NCBI RefSeq assembly: GCF_026212465.1 | Contig: NC_080057.1 | Coordinates: forward strand, 21,844,147 to 21,908,146 | Reading direction: 5' to 3' | Length of the DNA stretch: 64,000 nucleotides | DNA from: Amaranthus tricolor | Lineage: Eukaryota; Streptophyta; Magnoliopsida; Caryophyllales; Amaranthaceae | Shown: positions 32,770-45,475 of the stretch, one piece after another | Layout: the number at the start of each line of letters is the position of its first letter | Position numbering within the stretch: position 1 is the stretch's first letter | Notes under the pieces: generated by a model | What the model was told of the DNA's origin: nothing | Seen by the model: the letters and a program-made list of their open reading frames with translations, nothing else | Databases searched by the model: none | Translations under genes and position numbers: made by a program

Positions 32770-33462
32770 TAGACGTGGCAATTCAGTCCGAATCCGATCC
32801 TAATTCAACTCGATCCGATGAAAAGGTTATCCGACTTCAACTCCAACTTAACGATTCGAATCCGAGTTAGAGACGGACCGGAGTTGGACCTTATTAAAAA
32901 TCCGACACTCCGACCCGACTCCGACCCTGAAGGAAATCCGACTAGAATTTGACTTTTAACCCAATATTTTGTTTCATTTAAAACTCTAGACGTGACTAAT
33001 TCAAGCTCTCTCTCATACTAATTGTAATTTTCGATTTTGAAAAACTACTTGGTGTTTTTATTTAGATCAATCAATCAAAATACGACAAATCAGATCAAGA
33101 GAAATAAAATACGCCAAATCAAAATGCGAGAAAATTTTGTTAAATTGTAGTATTAGGAATATTTCTCATGTTAAACTTGAATTCAAAGTACATATTTTTT
33201 TGTTAAATTGTATTTGAAAAATACAATTTGTTAACTTCATATGCTTTAAATCATTAGTACAATATCACAACGATAAAGTTTGATAATAATCCGACTCAGT
33301 ATCCGACTTCGTTGGAGGTACGAGAGTCCGAGTCGGGGCAAACTTGGAGTATGCATAATCCGACTCCGAGTGGAGGTGGACTGAAAAAAAAGTTCGACTA
33401 AAATCCGGAGCAAAGTCGGAGTTTGTATAATCCGAGCCGAGTCCAACCCATTGCCATTCCTA
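32770..33462. mobile_element. hAT-type MITE, copy 2 (693 bp)
   Basis: The left tip is tagacgtggcaa and the right tip reversed is taggaatggcaa. Perfect 8-bp duplications cttcttat flank it at 32762-32769 and 33463-33470. The interior follows copy 1 (26177-26891) almost throughout, for example aaacttggagtatgcataat and ttttcgattttgaaaaacta. There is no transposase, so it must have been moved by a hAT transposase elsewhere. Confidence 0.92.
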
Positions 33463-33470
33463 CTTCTTAT

Positions 33471-34001
33471 GTTCCTTAATACTTAATATATTTCCCTTTT
33501 ATTTGTTTCACAATACTTATCACATTATAATAATTGTCCTATTTATCCTTGTATTATTATTTTGAAAAAATCCTTGTTTTATTACTATACCATACTCCTT
33601 TGTCCATTTAGAATAGTAGCAAAGACAAAGCTGGTGTTTCATAAGGAAAATAAAATATTTAATAATAATTAATAAAAATAAAAATAAATTAAGTTAATTA
33701 AAATAAATGAATGAAATTAATGGAAAAATGATAGGTCATTTTATGAATGAAATTTATACTGATATTCTCTTTGTTTTTATGCATTCATCTTAAATAGAAT
33801 TTATGAATTTTAATATATATAAAAAAATATACAAATAAGATCTTAATAGATTCATCTTAATAAATATTTTAAAAATTAGTATTATGTAACGGAGGATGTA
33901 TTATACACTTGTACTATACTATTTCTATTTGCGGTAGAAGGGCCAGCATTTTACAGTAAGAAGACCGAAAGAGTAGAGGTAGAAAAAGCGGGAAACCGAG
34001 A
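33471..34001. other. Spacer and probable promoter of FVE
   Basis: AT-rich, with no gene. The text from about 33770 to 33905 (tttttatgcattcatcttaa ... tgtaacggaggatgtatta) may be a worn Stowaway-like fragment. The transcription start probably lies within the last 120 bp before the start codon, but no clear TATA box could be chosen. Confidence 0.4.
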
Positions 34002-34031
34002 ACAGAGAAGAGAGAGAGAGAGAGAGAGAGA
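34002..34031 (+). promoter_or_regulatory. GA-repeat in the FVE 5' leader
   Basis: A run of GA dinucleotides (agagaagagagagag...) ends three bases before the FVE start codon. Such GAGA tracts in leaders and promoters of plant genes are known binding sites for BPC proteins; a regulatory role here is inference. Confidence 0.5.
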
Positions 34032-34033
34032 CA

Positions 34034-34643
34034 ATGACGGAGAAAGGCAAAGGAAGAAGTGGGAAGCCAGCAGCTGAGGCTGAGCCTGAGTTAACGGTTG
34101 ATGAGAAGTATACTCAATGGAAGTCTTTGATTCCCATTCTCTACGATTGGCTCGCTAACCACAATCTTGTTTGGCCTTCTCTTTCTTGCCGGTTTTTCTC
34201 TTTTTTCTTCTTAAACTTTACTATTTCTTTACTGCATTTGTTTGTAAATTGCTGAAGAATTTGTGTGCTGGGTTTTCTGTGATTTTTGAATGATTGGTGG
34301 GGTTTAGGTGTTTTACTTCTACTTTTTTGGGTTGTTTTATTAGCTAACAATGTATTCTGTTAGACTTATTTGTTTGCTGCATTTGTTGTTTGTTTCTTAA
34401 ATTGAAGGAAACTGTGTGCTGGGTTTTCTGAATACTTGCTGGGTTTTAGATTGTTGTTTCTATTTTTGGCTTGTTATCAAAACAATGTATACTCTTAGAC
34501 TTATTACTTTGCTGCATTTGCTGTTTATTTGCTAAATTTAAGGGATTAATGTGCTGGATTTTCTGGGATTTTGAATGATTGGTGGGTTTTTGATTGTTAT
34601 TCTATTTTTGGGTAGTTTTATTTGAACAATGTCTGTACTGATC

Positions 34644-34678
<35 letters not shown>

Positions 34679-37600
34679 GGTTTTTATGTTGAAAGTGTTT
34701 GGATATGAACTAGAGAAATGTTTGATTTTGAGTTTTGAGTATGGTTAGAGTTTAACTTTTCGTTTATGTATATTTCCATGTCAAACTCTTGAATCATACC
34801 TTTATTTATTTTTTTTTTCAAATGTGGTTTATAAGTATAATCTTGTAAGCTTCCAAATAGGACCATCTGGTAGCACAAAAGTAAAATTAATGTGAAGATT
34901 ATTCATTATGCCTTTGAAATGCTGATACTGATTTACAACATAATATATCCATTAGTCCTTTCAAAAAGTTGTCAATTTTGGCTGGTAAGATGTGAGGTTG
35001 CTTGATTTTGTGCTTCCTCACAGGGCATAGAGACCTAATTTACATTAGGTTGTTTAATGTGCTGAGCCCCTTATAAGGAAATATGGATTGGGTTTGAGTA
35101 GAATTGGGTAGCGGGAGAATTTAGATAAACATGTCTTGTTCGTGTTTAGTCCCGTGTCAAGTTTGCGTTACTAATCTATATCAAAAACCAGGTAAAGTGC
35201 AAAATAATAACATAATTGTACAAAAAAGAATTAAATGGATCATGTCTGACTCTAAGTTGTACCGTTTTATGTTCATGTTTTCTTAGTGAATTCTTTTTCT
35301 TGTTGTGTTGATTTTTGTTAGTCAATCTACTGTGTCGTATCGTGTCACATTTTGCCAACAATTCTAAGAGTTGGATCGTAATGAGTAACTGCTTAATTTT
35401 TAGTCTATATAGTTCTTTTTTTCATATCTATGTTCTTAATTGTGATTAATACTAGTGTTATATTAGCATTTATGAATGGTAACGGTGGGGTACTTAAGGA
35501 GTGTACTTCCATTATTTTTTCCAATCTTTCAAAGTATGGAAGGATTTGTTCTGTTTTATAATTGAAAAGATAGTGAATTATTCATCCATTTCATTTCCTA
35601 TTGACTTTTGCTTCAAATTTTTTTATTGCATAAGATAAAAGTAGATTCCTCCTTCCCCTTGAATCCGCTTTGAAATCCCCTGATCAAAATGTGCTATTAA
35701 GTTTTGAAAGTGTTACTTCAAGCCATTTCTTGTTTCTTAGTGCTTCTAATAAGATAATCACGATGTTTTTATGATATAATCTTGTAGATGGGGTCCACTG
35801 CTTGAGCAAGCCACCTACAAGAGTCGGCAACGCCTTTACCTCTCTGAACAGGCAATTTCATCTTCATGGTGCCTTTGCTTGTAACATTGTTATGGATATT
35901 AATTTTCATTATCCCTATACTCTCTTTTTTTTATTCACAGACCGATGGGAGTGTTCCAAATACACTTGTTATTGCAAATGTTGAAGTTGTTAAACCTAGG
36001 GTCGCTGCTGCTGAGCATATATCACAGGTGATATCTTTGTAAGATTAATCACTTATCAAAAATATTCATTTACATATGTTTAAGGTTTTGACATAAACTT
36101 TTCTATATATGTAACATTATGGTTGCAGTTTAATGAAGAGGCTCGCTCTCCCTTTGTGAAGAAGTTCAAAACTATCATACATCCAGGGGAGGTAAGCCCA
36201 TTGTTTTTTATCATCAATAGTTAGCATTTGCATAAGTGCAAAGCTTGCTTTATGAGATTTGACTATGAAATTTAAGTTTTATTATATCTTGCCAAATAAA
36301 GTATCACATTTTTGTGTTAACTTGGGCATGCTGCAAGGTGACTTGGACTATTTTCTAAACTCCTAGTTCTTAGGTTGCTTCCCTCAACCTACTTTTTAAT
36401 ATTGAGTTGAGATAATAGTCATAGAGTTGATTATCCATGACTAATGTTTGACAAGGATTTGCACTAGTTTAGTTAGTTTGAATTTTAATGTTAGAATATA
36501 AAAATGAAAATGTATTGTACTTCTGTAAATTAAGAGATTAAAATGCAAATGTATATTGATATAATTGTAACCCAAAAAATAAGGATAGTTTCAAGCAACT
36601 CGAGAAGCTTAAGATCTCCAAATCTGAGCGTAAAACTCACTAACTGAATAACTTGATTTCTGAATCATTCTTAGTTTCTTTTCCTCTATACTAATTAACC
36701 TTACAATGCGGACTTATAACCCAAGCAAGCTACTTAGTAGAAAATCTCTAAAATACCTTAACTAAAGTGCATTACCTAAAATTCCTATGCATTACATAGG
36801 TAGTGGTTTGCAACTCAAACTAAGTTGCTATAGAAATTGGACATTAAAGCCCTTCCTATCGTATTCCATAATGCAAATGCTATTGAGTGGTTCCCAGCTC
36901 GGCTCACACTTAGTCAGGGTTTGGGGGTTAGATGTCATAGAGATAGTTTTTGACTATCCTTGACAATAAATATTTTAAAACTTCACATAAATCGGTACAC
37001 TTTATTTGATGACTCATTTACTATAGGCTACTATAATATGAGACAAAAGAACTAATCTTTGGCTTTATTGGGAAGGGATAACTAAAGTTTCTGAGAAATT
37101 GGGAATTGATAGAGATAAATTGCACATTTTTACTTTAAACCAAGTTGAATGCATAGCTTCAACATTTAGTTGTGCCTCAGTATTAGCTATTCAGGATGCT
37201 AGATAGATTCTGAAATACTATTTCTGATGAGACCAGTTCTCTATGGGTTGACATGACGTTAGCATTATCTTGGCGTTAATATTTTTTTGCATTATCTTTG
37301 ATGGATTAATGCATCAACTTTGATGGCTTCATTCATCAATAGTTTTCTTTTTTGTAACTATGCCACAGGAAGAAAATAGACCTTTAATACTTTGCTTTTT
37401 TCATGCTTCCCTTGTAAAATTGCTCTTTGGTGACCACATTATACTTGCTTTTCTTTAGGTGAACAGGATCAGAGAATTCCCAGATAACACTAGCATATTG
37501 GCTACTCACACTGACAGCCCTGATGTGAGTTGGTTTTTCTAGACTATACATGTATGTTTACTTTGCTGCTATCCTTTAATAAACTGAGTCTTTTATGACA

Positions 37601-40600
37601 TGATTTAACCTTGCTTCCACTCAGGTTTTAATTTGGGATGTAGAAAGCCAACCTACTCGTCATGCTATTTTAGGAGCTCCCACTTCTCGTCCAGATCTGG
37701 TGTGTCTCATTTGAAGTCTACCTTCGCTCGAAGCTTTAATGTCTAGTGTAAAAGGAAGTCTTTAATGGTTACTCATGTGTTGTGCAATTTTTTTGACAAT
37801 TTCTTCCAAACTATTTTCTTTTGATGAGTGATATTAATACACAATGAAATTGTATCAAGATTTTAAGCGTTTGAATTCTAGTTTCATTACATAGTGATTC
37901 CTTGCCTTGCAGATTTTGACTGGACACCAGGATAATGCAGAATTCGCTCTTGCAATGTGTTCTCGTGAACCTCTGGTGCTTTCTGGAGGTGTGACTTGTG
38001 TTTTATAATGGTTTTATTAGTGTGATATTTAAAAGTTTTTGTCTAGATTTGCGCGGTTTTAGCATGTTTTTCAAAGAATAATTTGCATTGTTTAACATTT
38101 TGGCATTTCAACTACGAGAGAAACATACCTGCTTTTCTCCTTTTTTGGGTAATGCTATGGAGAAGCCTCTTTGTTCGAACATGTTGAATAAATTATTTTC
38201 TCTTATGATGCCTTTTAATTATTATTTACTTCACTATATGTTTTATTTATTTTCAATAAGATTTTTTAACATTTTGGGGCAAAATGAGATTTAGAGAGAT
38301 CTGGATTTTCATTTGGGAGAACTTGTTATGGCATGAATAGGTGACAAATGTTTCTGGAAGGGAGGGACAAGCTTGTAGCTGTATGGAGAGACGACAATAA
38401 TGTGGTTTACATAAGATTCAAAGTTACATGGTAACATGATTGTGCAATGAACTGGTATTTTGAATATTAGGCCTAAGTAAGGGTGTTTTAGGTAATTACT
38501 ATGTTAATAGAGACTTGGGGAATGAGTTAGTATTAAGTGCCATTATTATTATAAATAGGGGAAATTACGGAGTCATTAGGAATCAAGAAATTCAGTAACA
38601 AATTGTGGGTGAGTCTTTACTCAATTTGGAGATCTCAAGTGTGTCGAATAGTTTGATCTATCTGTTTTTATTTTACTTCTTAGGTTGTGATCTTCCTTTC
38701 AATCATCCATTTTATAATAGAATTTCACTTTTGTCCTTCTATTATTTTGATTCCTAAGTTACTGTTTATTGATTCTGCTAGTTCATAGCAGATTGTAATG
38801 TAGTCTACCTTTTATGTTTATTCATACATAATGGATGTCTACCCAAGAAATTGTGCCATTGGGATCTCTTGCCTGCCCTTTATGCCATTATTGGCAGCTT
38901 CATTAAAAGTTGTCTGTGTTGTTGGGATGTCTTTTTTAGTTCCTATGTGATCACTTCAAGAGAAAAGAAAATAATCACTCCCTTTTCTATTAAATGAGCA
39001 TTAGATAAAGATTGAATCGTTCTGTCCTACTTCTGTCAATAAAGTTTTAGATTTCCTTTAGATTGCAAGTAGTTCTTTGTTTAACATTATATTTAGTGTT
39101 ATGTTTAGCTTTTCATTTCATATTGGTACACCTGCATAATTTTGGTTGTTGTGCAAAAATAGTAGATTGTGATATAGGGAGCAAACAACTAACAACCATT
39201 CTAGCTCTTGAACAGTTTAAAATTTTTGTCAAACTTCTTTGAAACTTTACCATATTGTTTTTTTCTGACCACCACTATGTACTAAAAATATTCTGTGTTA
39301 TATTGATTAATGTTTTATCTCCATTTTGATTTAAAGAGCAATGTAAATCCACAAAGATGTATTATTACGTTATTGCCCCTAAGCTAGCAAGTTTTACTCT
39401 GCAGGGAAGGACAAGCTAGTGGTTTTGTGGAATATCAAAGATCATGTCTCAACTTTGGCAACTGGGGGTTCTAAGTTTAGTCCTGCTGGTAGCAATATTA
39501 AATCAGCATCCAAGACTGGTGATGTGACAAATGTAAATGTAGATAGTCCTTCTGTTGCAGCGCGAGGCATCTACAAGGGACATAGTGATACTGTTGAGGA
39601 TGTCCAGTTTTGCCCCACAAGGTAGCTTGTGTTATAATTACAGCTTCTGTTTTCTCTTAACTATCTTTACAATATTTATTCTTTTTGTACTATCTGTTTG
39701 GAGCTGTGTGTAGAGTACATTTTGGTAGTTGCACTTTTTCTTTAACCTCAGCTACCCGTTCTAATATATTTGACAACCTGACCTTTGTATGGACACACAA
39801 TAGATAGCACTTCATTTGGACAAATAAAATGCCAACTTTACATTTGATGACCTTAGATAATTACTTGACCATTTAATAATGGCTCCATTGGTTGTCGGAA
39901 CTAAATGGGGAGAGTTAACAAAAATTAATGTAATTTAACTAGGAAAATCATTTGATTAGATTATGATCATGTTTTTCCTACACTGTATCATTTTTTATTA
40001 CAAAATCTAGTCAATATATTACCACTTGGGAAAGTGGTATTACGTGGTAACGGAAAATTTTGAAAAGGGCGATAGCTTAATCTTTATGGAAATTAAAGAA
40101 CACATCATCAAAATTATCACTAAAACTCATTCTCATTACGACCATTTATAACCAAGTACCAAACAGGGTCAAAAAGTTGAGGATGAGTAAGATGCTAATG
40201 AAGTAAAACAGGAATCCAGCCATTAAGCATCTTTGTTCATTTATGCTGGATTAGTTCATCCTTTTATATTTACATGTTCTCTTTGTGTATGGAAGTGAGC
40301 AGCAGTTTTGCAGTGTGGGGGATGATTCCTGTCTGATATTGTGGGACTCAAGAACTGGATCAGATCCAGTAGCTAAGGTAACATCTCTGTACTAGGTGAC
40401 ATCTCCAAGATTCTGATTTTTTGTGAAAAGCATATTGAGCAAGTTAAAGCGGTGTTATAGGTAAAGTGAATATGTGGCGTGCAATTTTCCCTGCACAAAA
40501 CAGAGAAGGTTGTGTGCGTTTGTGATGGATATTAAGGATTTGTGATTTTCATTATTTTATGTGTGTGCTTGCAAAAGGCTGCAGTTATGTGAAAGTATAA

Positions 40601-43508
40601 ATTAAATTAAATTTTTGTTTGTTCTTTAAAATTAAGCAATCTTTTAGGTCCTTTTTCATTTGATTCCCGAGTGAATTGTACTTTTTCCTTTTAAGTTAGA
40701 AAACTCTTTACCTTGAACATTGCTTTCATTGATGGCCCAATTTTGCAACACCTTCTTCTTCATGGGAACCACGCTTTATGCTATAGTAATAAGCCAGAAT
40801 AACCCTGCTGAACTTAATTTAGCTCACTGTTTGTTACAGACTGATAACGGGCTCAGTAGATTGTCCATTTTATATTTTGACTTGGTAGGTGGTATCAAAC
40901 GATGGTACTGGGAATGAAAAATAGTGTAATTTTGGTTGAAAAATCTCTTGGCTACCTTGACGGCTATGTTTGTCCAACTTCAATCATCTCATTTTTTTCA
41001 TAAAATTCATTCTAATGCATTACCATTGGTAGAGGTGGTATTAGGTGGTAATGGAAATTTGTACAAAAGAAAATATTTTTGTATAATAAAAGTTTCATCA
41101 CCATGGGAATGACATGAAACTTTTGATGAAATTTTATACCGTAAATCATTCCCATTACCACCACTTAGTACCACTAATCAAACGGGCCGCAAATGTTTTT
41201 TCCGTTCTTCTCATGCAAATATGTAAATTTTCAATCAGTTATAGAAAAATTGAAAGTCTCCCTACTGCTTACGTGGGCAACTTAAGTGTCCCTGAAAAGA
41301 TATTATATTTCACCAGGTTGAAAAGGCCCATGGTGCTGATCTGCATTGTGTTGATTGGAACCCTCATGATGAAAATCTCATTCTGACTGGGTATGTTCTA
41401 TTTTTTCCTTGCACGTGATACTTTTAACGATATAACTTTGGATCTCATCTGTTCCATCACTTTTGCTTTCAGATCAGCTGATAATGCGATTCACTTATTT
41501 GATCGGAGAAATCTCACTGTAGGTGGATTTGGATCACCTGTCCATAAATTTCAAGGTCATGATGCTGCTGTCCTTTGTGTACAGGTCAGGATGTTTTTGT
41601 TGATCTATCTCAAGACTCAAGATCTAGCTATTTCGTGAATTCTGATACTTGTGATGATTTTGATCCAGTGGTCCCCGAATAATAAATCAATTTTTGGCAG
41701 TGCTGCTGAGGATGGTCTATTGAACATATGGGATCATGAGAAGGTGTGGATTCATCTTTCTTATAATGTATTCAGTTCCTTCATCTCTTTTTTACAAGGC
41801 CTTATCGATATAGGGGACAAGGTGATATCCGAAACAAAAATTTTCAACCAAAATTTAGCAGTATTTTTTTTAGAAGTTACAAGAACCATCTTCTCAAACA
41901 TTCTTGATATTGTTTGCCAACAAATACCTAAAGAAATTTGTCAAATATTGATGTTATAGCTTTTATTTTTTTATTTTGGATGAGAAAAATGCCTGGAAGG
42001 AGAGTCGGGCATGCATGGGACTCCATGTTTACGAAATATACGAGATTTTATATTGATGATATAGCCTTGTTTTTTTTATGTTGGATGAGAAAAATTTCTG
42101 GAAGGAGAGTCGGGCATGCATGGGACTCCATGTCTACGAAATATACGAGATTTTTATATCCTTTGTCCAACGAAATTTGTTCGACGTTTTTGTCAGTTGG
42201 ACTACCTTACCCAAAAGTTTGCTACCATCAGGCTTTTAATATTTTTTCATGTTCATACGATTTGATTCTACCTACTGCTGATTTATTCCGCTTTTGACAT
42301 TTTACAGGTTGGTAAAATGCAAACAGGGAATGGAAACAAAACATCAGAGTATCCCGAGGGTTTATTTTTCAGGCATGCAGGGCACAGGTTGTGGTGACAT
42401 CTAAACACCGTTTTTTATATGCATTTGATTTGATTATTTTTTCATGTGTAACCGTCCCTTGTTTGTTTCAGGGACAAAGTGGTTGACTTCCACTGGAATT
42501 CGATTGATCCATGGACTATTGTCAGTGTTTCAGACGATTGTTCGAGCTCTGCTGGAGGTGGAACACTGCAGGTGCATAAAAAATTGTCGCTCATTTATAT
42601 ATCTATCAGCTATTTCCTAAACAGCGTCACTTTTTGGGGGGGTGTTTATTAGCTGTTTTTGAAGGGTTAGATATGGATTAGATAAGCAAATCCATTGCTT
42701 AATGTTCGTTTTGGTTGTGTGGTTAATTTTTCCGTTACTTTGCCATAAGTGATTTCCTTCACTTTGTTACAACAACCACATGGGAGGTACCAAATAAACA
42801 ATTAAACTCATCCTCCTCATCTCCTCTCACGATTCTCATACCCTCACTCTGTTGGAATGGTTTATCCCACATCGACAAATTGAAGATGGTGTACGCACTT
42901 TATAAGCTGTTGGAGTCTCTCTTCCCATTGCCATATGGTTTTGGGATGATATATGTCTTCTTAGCTTATGAAGTGTGTGCACCTTGTGTTTTCCAATAAT
43001 ATACTGGGATTCACAGTAAGGCCAGCTCAATTTAACATACCCCTTCTTTAACAAACAATTAATACCCCTCTTTGAGCATTCCCTTTCCATTTCATTTTCA
43101 CTCCTCATACCAACTTAGAGTACTTGGATCTTGCTATTTGAATCTACTAGTATAACGTCAATTTCTCATATTTTATTAGGTTTCAATGTTAACTTTTTCG
43201 TCTCCCTATTGTCCCAAAGTGTAAGGTTGCAATACATCCCATCCCCCCAAAGCCCAGGTGGGAATCATTTAATGACATTAGGATAATACAATGTTGGAAC
43301 GTTGTTGTATTGTTCCTCCCATTTGTGATTTTGCACGTAGAGCTAATGTCGCAAGCATGAATTCCTATTTTTGCTGTACTAAAGTGTTGAATTTGGGGGG
43401 TTGATGTTGCAGATATGGCGCATTATGGATTTACTTTACAGACCAGAAGATGAAGTCCTAGTGGAGTTAGACAAGTTCCGGTCTAATGTAACCTCACGCC
43501 CCTCGTAG
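34034..43508 (+). CDS. FVE: FVE/MSI4-type WD40 histone-binding protein (15 exons)
   Basis: A nuclear WD40 chaperone of the MSI/RbAp family. In Arabidopsis, FVE works with histone deacetylase HDA6 in the autonomous pathway to repress FLC, and in cold responses. Exons: 34034-34191, 35788-35851, 35941-36027, 36129-36191, 37459-37524, 37625-37699, 37913-37988, 39405-39621, 40296-40377, 41317-41390, 41473-41584, 41669-41743, 42308-42387, 42472-42571, 43413-43508; 1425 nt, 474 aa, all in phase. The N-terminal histone H4-binding helix region (EKYTQWKSLIPILYDWLANH) is present. WD repeats follow, with LIWDVESQ, LVVLWNIKDH, LILWDSRTG, IHLFDRRN, LNIWDHEK and LQIWRIMDL as their closing strands. Intron 2 starts with GC instead of GT. 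MSI4 and MSI5 are close paralogues, so which one this is remains open. Confidence 0.95.
34640..34680 (+). repeat. Poly-T tract in FVE intron 1
   Basis: A run of about 30 T residues from about 34647 to 34677. It may be a poly-A tail of a minus-strand retro-insert or a plain mononucleotide repeat. Its length in an assembly may be unreliable. Confidence 0.6.
35852..35940 (+). other. GC-AG intron (FVE intron 2)
   Basis: The exon ends ...tctgaacag and the intron starts gcaatt; it ends ttattcacag. Only this border joins LYLSEQ to TDGSVPNTL in phase, as expected for FVE proteins. No GT donor within reach gives that join. Confidence 0.8.
36855..36960 (-). repeat. AU-SINE-like fragment, FVE intron 4
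   Basis: Read on the minus strand it has taacccccaaaccctgact, gagccgagctgggaaccac and tcaatagcatttgcatt. This is the 3' block order of the SINE-like family, in opposite orientation to the host gene. Confidence 0.45.
39886..40172. repeat. M1 MITE-like copy c, FVE intron 8
   Basis: The tips ccattggttgtcgg and aagtaccaaacagggt are degenerate inverted repeats. Inside, attaccacttgggaaagtgg and tattacgtggtaacggaaaa match the family pattern. Confidence 0.45.
40885..41191. repeat. M1 MITE-like copy d, FVE intron 9
   Basis: The tips cttggtaggtggtatcaaac and ccactaatcaaacgggccg bracket taatgcattaccattggtag and ggtattaggtggtaatggaa. It is close to copy c, 0.7 kb away, in the next intron. Confidence 0.5.
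41947..42165 (+). repeat. Tandem duplication of about 105 bp in FVE intron 12
   Basis: Two units start at about 41947 (attgatgttatagc) and 42052 (attgatgatatagc). Each contains ggatgagaaaaat, ctggaaggagagtcgggcat, gcatgggactccatg and tacgaaatatacgagatttt. Few differences between units suggest a fairly recent event. Confidence 0.8.
42848..42995. repeat. LTR/TRIM-like fragment, FVE intron 14
   Basis: The text ctgttggaatggtttatccc, cacatcgacaaattgaag and cttataagctgttggagtct has the TGTTGGAAT...CCCACATCG start common to plant TRIM or short LTR ends. No partner terminus was found. Confidence 0.4.
43213..43315 (+). repeat. AU-SINE-like 3' fragment, FVE intron 14
   Basis: The text gtaaggttgcaatacatccc, cccaaagcccaggtggga and atttaatgacattagga, ending gttgttgtattg, is the 3' half of the SINE-like family; the 5' half is missing or unrecognisable. 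Confidence 0.5.
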
Positions 43509-44384
43509 ATCTTACAAGGAAATGCTCACCGATTAGCGATTTTTAGGTTAACAGGAAGTGGTTTGAACTTGTAGAGGCTGCAAATTCCATAGTCTAGTGT
43601 CTTAATCTGGTTTAGCACGAAAATTAGCTAATTTTTCTGGGTGAATATTCTTCCCATTTTCTGACTCTATACTTCCTTTCTTAATCTAAGGATCAACTTT
43701 GAGCTTGTGCAATTTTTATCTGAATTTTAAATCAAATTGAAATTGATCGTACACATAAAAGTTTGATTATCCTATCTTAAACTCGATGACTCAAATAAAC
43801 ACTTTTATTTTTGTTGGTATATATTGAGTATAAATTAAACCATGAATTAATATAGATATACATATGTAGGTGGAGGGTAGGAGTTAAGAATGTTGGTCAA
43901 GTAGGAGTTTAATTAATTAATCCCACTATTTTACGATTTAATCTGACTTTTTTTCATATTTTTTAAGTATAATTCGAGTAAAAAATTTATAAATATATTT
44001 TATAGAAAATTAGAAAAATTGTATATTAAAATTCTATATATTAATATAAATTTTGATTTATAATGTATATATTTTAAGAAAATTTATATTCGCAAAAAAG
44101 TATTAAAAATTCTCTCTTTATATATATATATATATATTTATATATATGAAATATTATAAATATAACTAAAAGTATAAAATAATTATACTTAAAAAAAGAT
44201 AGTAATTATCCCATTAATCCTATTACATTATAAGAAGGTTTTAGTAAATAACCGTTATTTGTCAAGTTAACAAATCTTCTTTATGTGTTAAGATTTGATA
44301 TTTATCTTTTTTAGTTTTGTTTATTTTAATGTTATTCTTTTTGTCTTTTTATGGTGATTTACAAATGACAGTGATTTATCAAAA

Positions 44385-44535
44385 GCGTTTGTGGCTCAAT
44401 AGATTGAGCATCTCCTGTGGAGTAGAGGGTTTGGGGGTTCGGCCCTTACTGGGTGCAGGTATCAGTTGGAGTTTTTTAACTGCACGCATCTCTCTTTACT
44501 CCCTCCTTGGAAGAACGGGTATAATTTTTCTGTAT
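44385..44535 (+). repeat. tRNA-derived SINE candidate
   Basis: The string gtggctcaatagattgagca (44391) resembles a pol III A box and gggggttcggccc (about 44433-44445) a B box, about 45 bp apart. The sequence then diverges from any tRNA fold and runs on to a T-rich tail at about 44525-44545. It could be a pol III-derived SINE rather than a working tRNA. Confidence 0.4.
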
Positions 44536-45027
44536 TTTTCAGAAAAAAATAAAATTTTCATCCAAATCCTATCTTATACGAAATATTGAAAGTGTGCTTT
44601 ACATTTAGCTTTTATAATACAACTATACAAGTGGTATACTGTGTGTGTGAGTTGAGTTGGGAAAGCAAATGTATGAGTATGAGGCAGAGGTGGGGCTGGC
44701 TTGATAAAAGTGTAGGGCCATGCGCCTTTACAATCTATCCGCCACATCAGTTTTTTTTGGCTTTTCATGAATGGACGGCTTTTTCAACGTTTTCTTTTCA
44801 AAGTCGGTGCTCACTGCTAACACCTGAAAATACGGTAAAAATTAAAATAAATAAATAAATAATAATAATAATAATAATAATAATATATTTTACGTGAAAA
44901 TAAAAAGTATATATAGATAAGATAAAAAGATTATTTAAATATGTAAAGAGAATTAAAGAAAAAAGTATAAATCATTATAAAAAAAAATAAATTTAACATA
45001 AAATCTTAAACAGTTACTCTTCTTATT

Positions 45028-45475
45028 TCATGTGAGACGGTTTTAACCATGCAACTGGCCTAGGACCAATAATTTTTTAAAAATATTCTGACACAGTAAT
45101 TTTAAAACTTAAAAATCTAATTTTAAGACTTAAAAGGTCAATTTCAAAATTTTTAATATCAATTTTAATGTCTGAATCATCCTATTTTAAAGTTGAAATG
45201 AGAATTTAATGTCCTGCAATTAGTTTTTTAAGTCTTGAATTGATTTTTTTAAGTATTGAAATTAACCTTTTAAGTCTTAGAACTGTCAAATTTCAGAACT
45301 TAAATGTCAATTTCAATTGTTTGAAATTGGTCTTTAAGTCTTTAAATTGGTCTACTAACTCTTGAAATTAACATTTTAATTTATGAAATTGGTAAAAAAT
45401 ATATACAATTGAGTCGGTCCAATAAGACGCGTCTTCACCCAAGTTTTTGTGATTCTTAAATAAGACGTTGTCATG
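45028..45475. repeat. M2-related long copy in the FVE-RHD3 spacer
   Basis: Tips are catgtgagacggttttaacc on the left and aagacgcgtcttcacccaag / aagacgttgtcatgtga on the right. The inside is many repeats of aattttaagacttaaa / tttaagtcttgaaatt, which are inverted to each other, giving a large foldback. Confidence 0.45.

Noticed and set aside
38330..38420. A duplicated FVE exon in intron 7 (gggacaagcttgtagctgta resembles the start of exon 8)
   Set aside because: Similarity is limited to a few codons around KDKLV and does not continue; the surroundings look like intron or old repeat.
44385..44465. A functional tRNA gene
   Set aside because: A- and B-box-like strings are present, but no acceptor stem or cloverleaf could be closed; a SINE is more likely.
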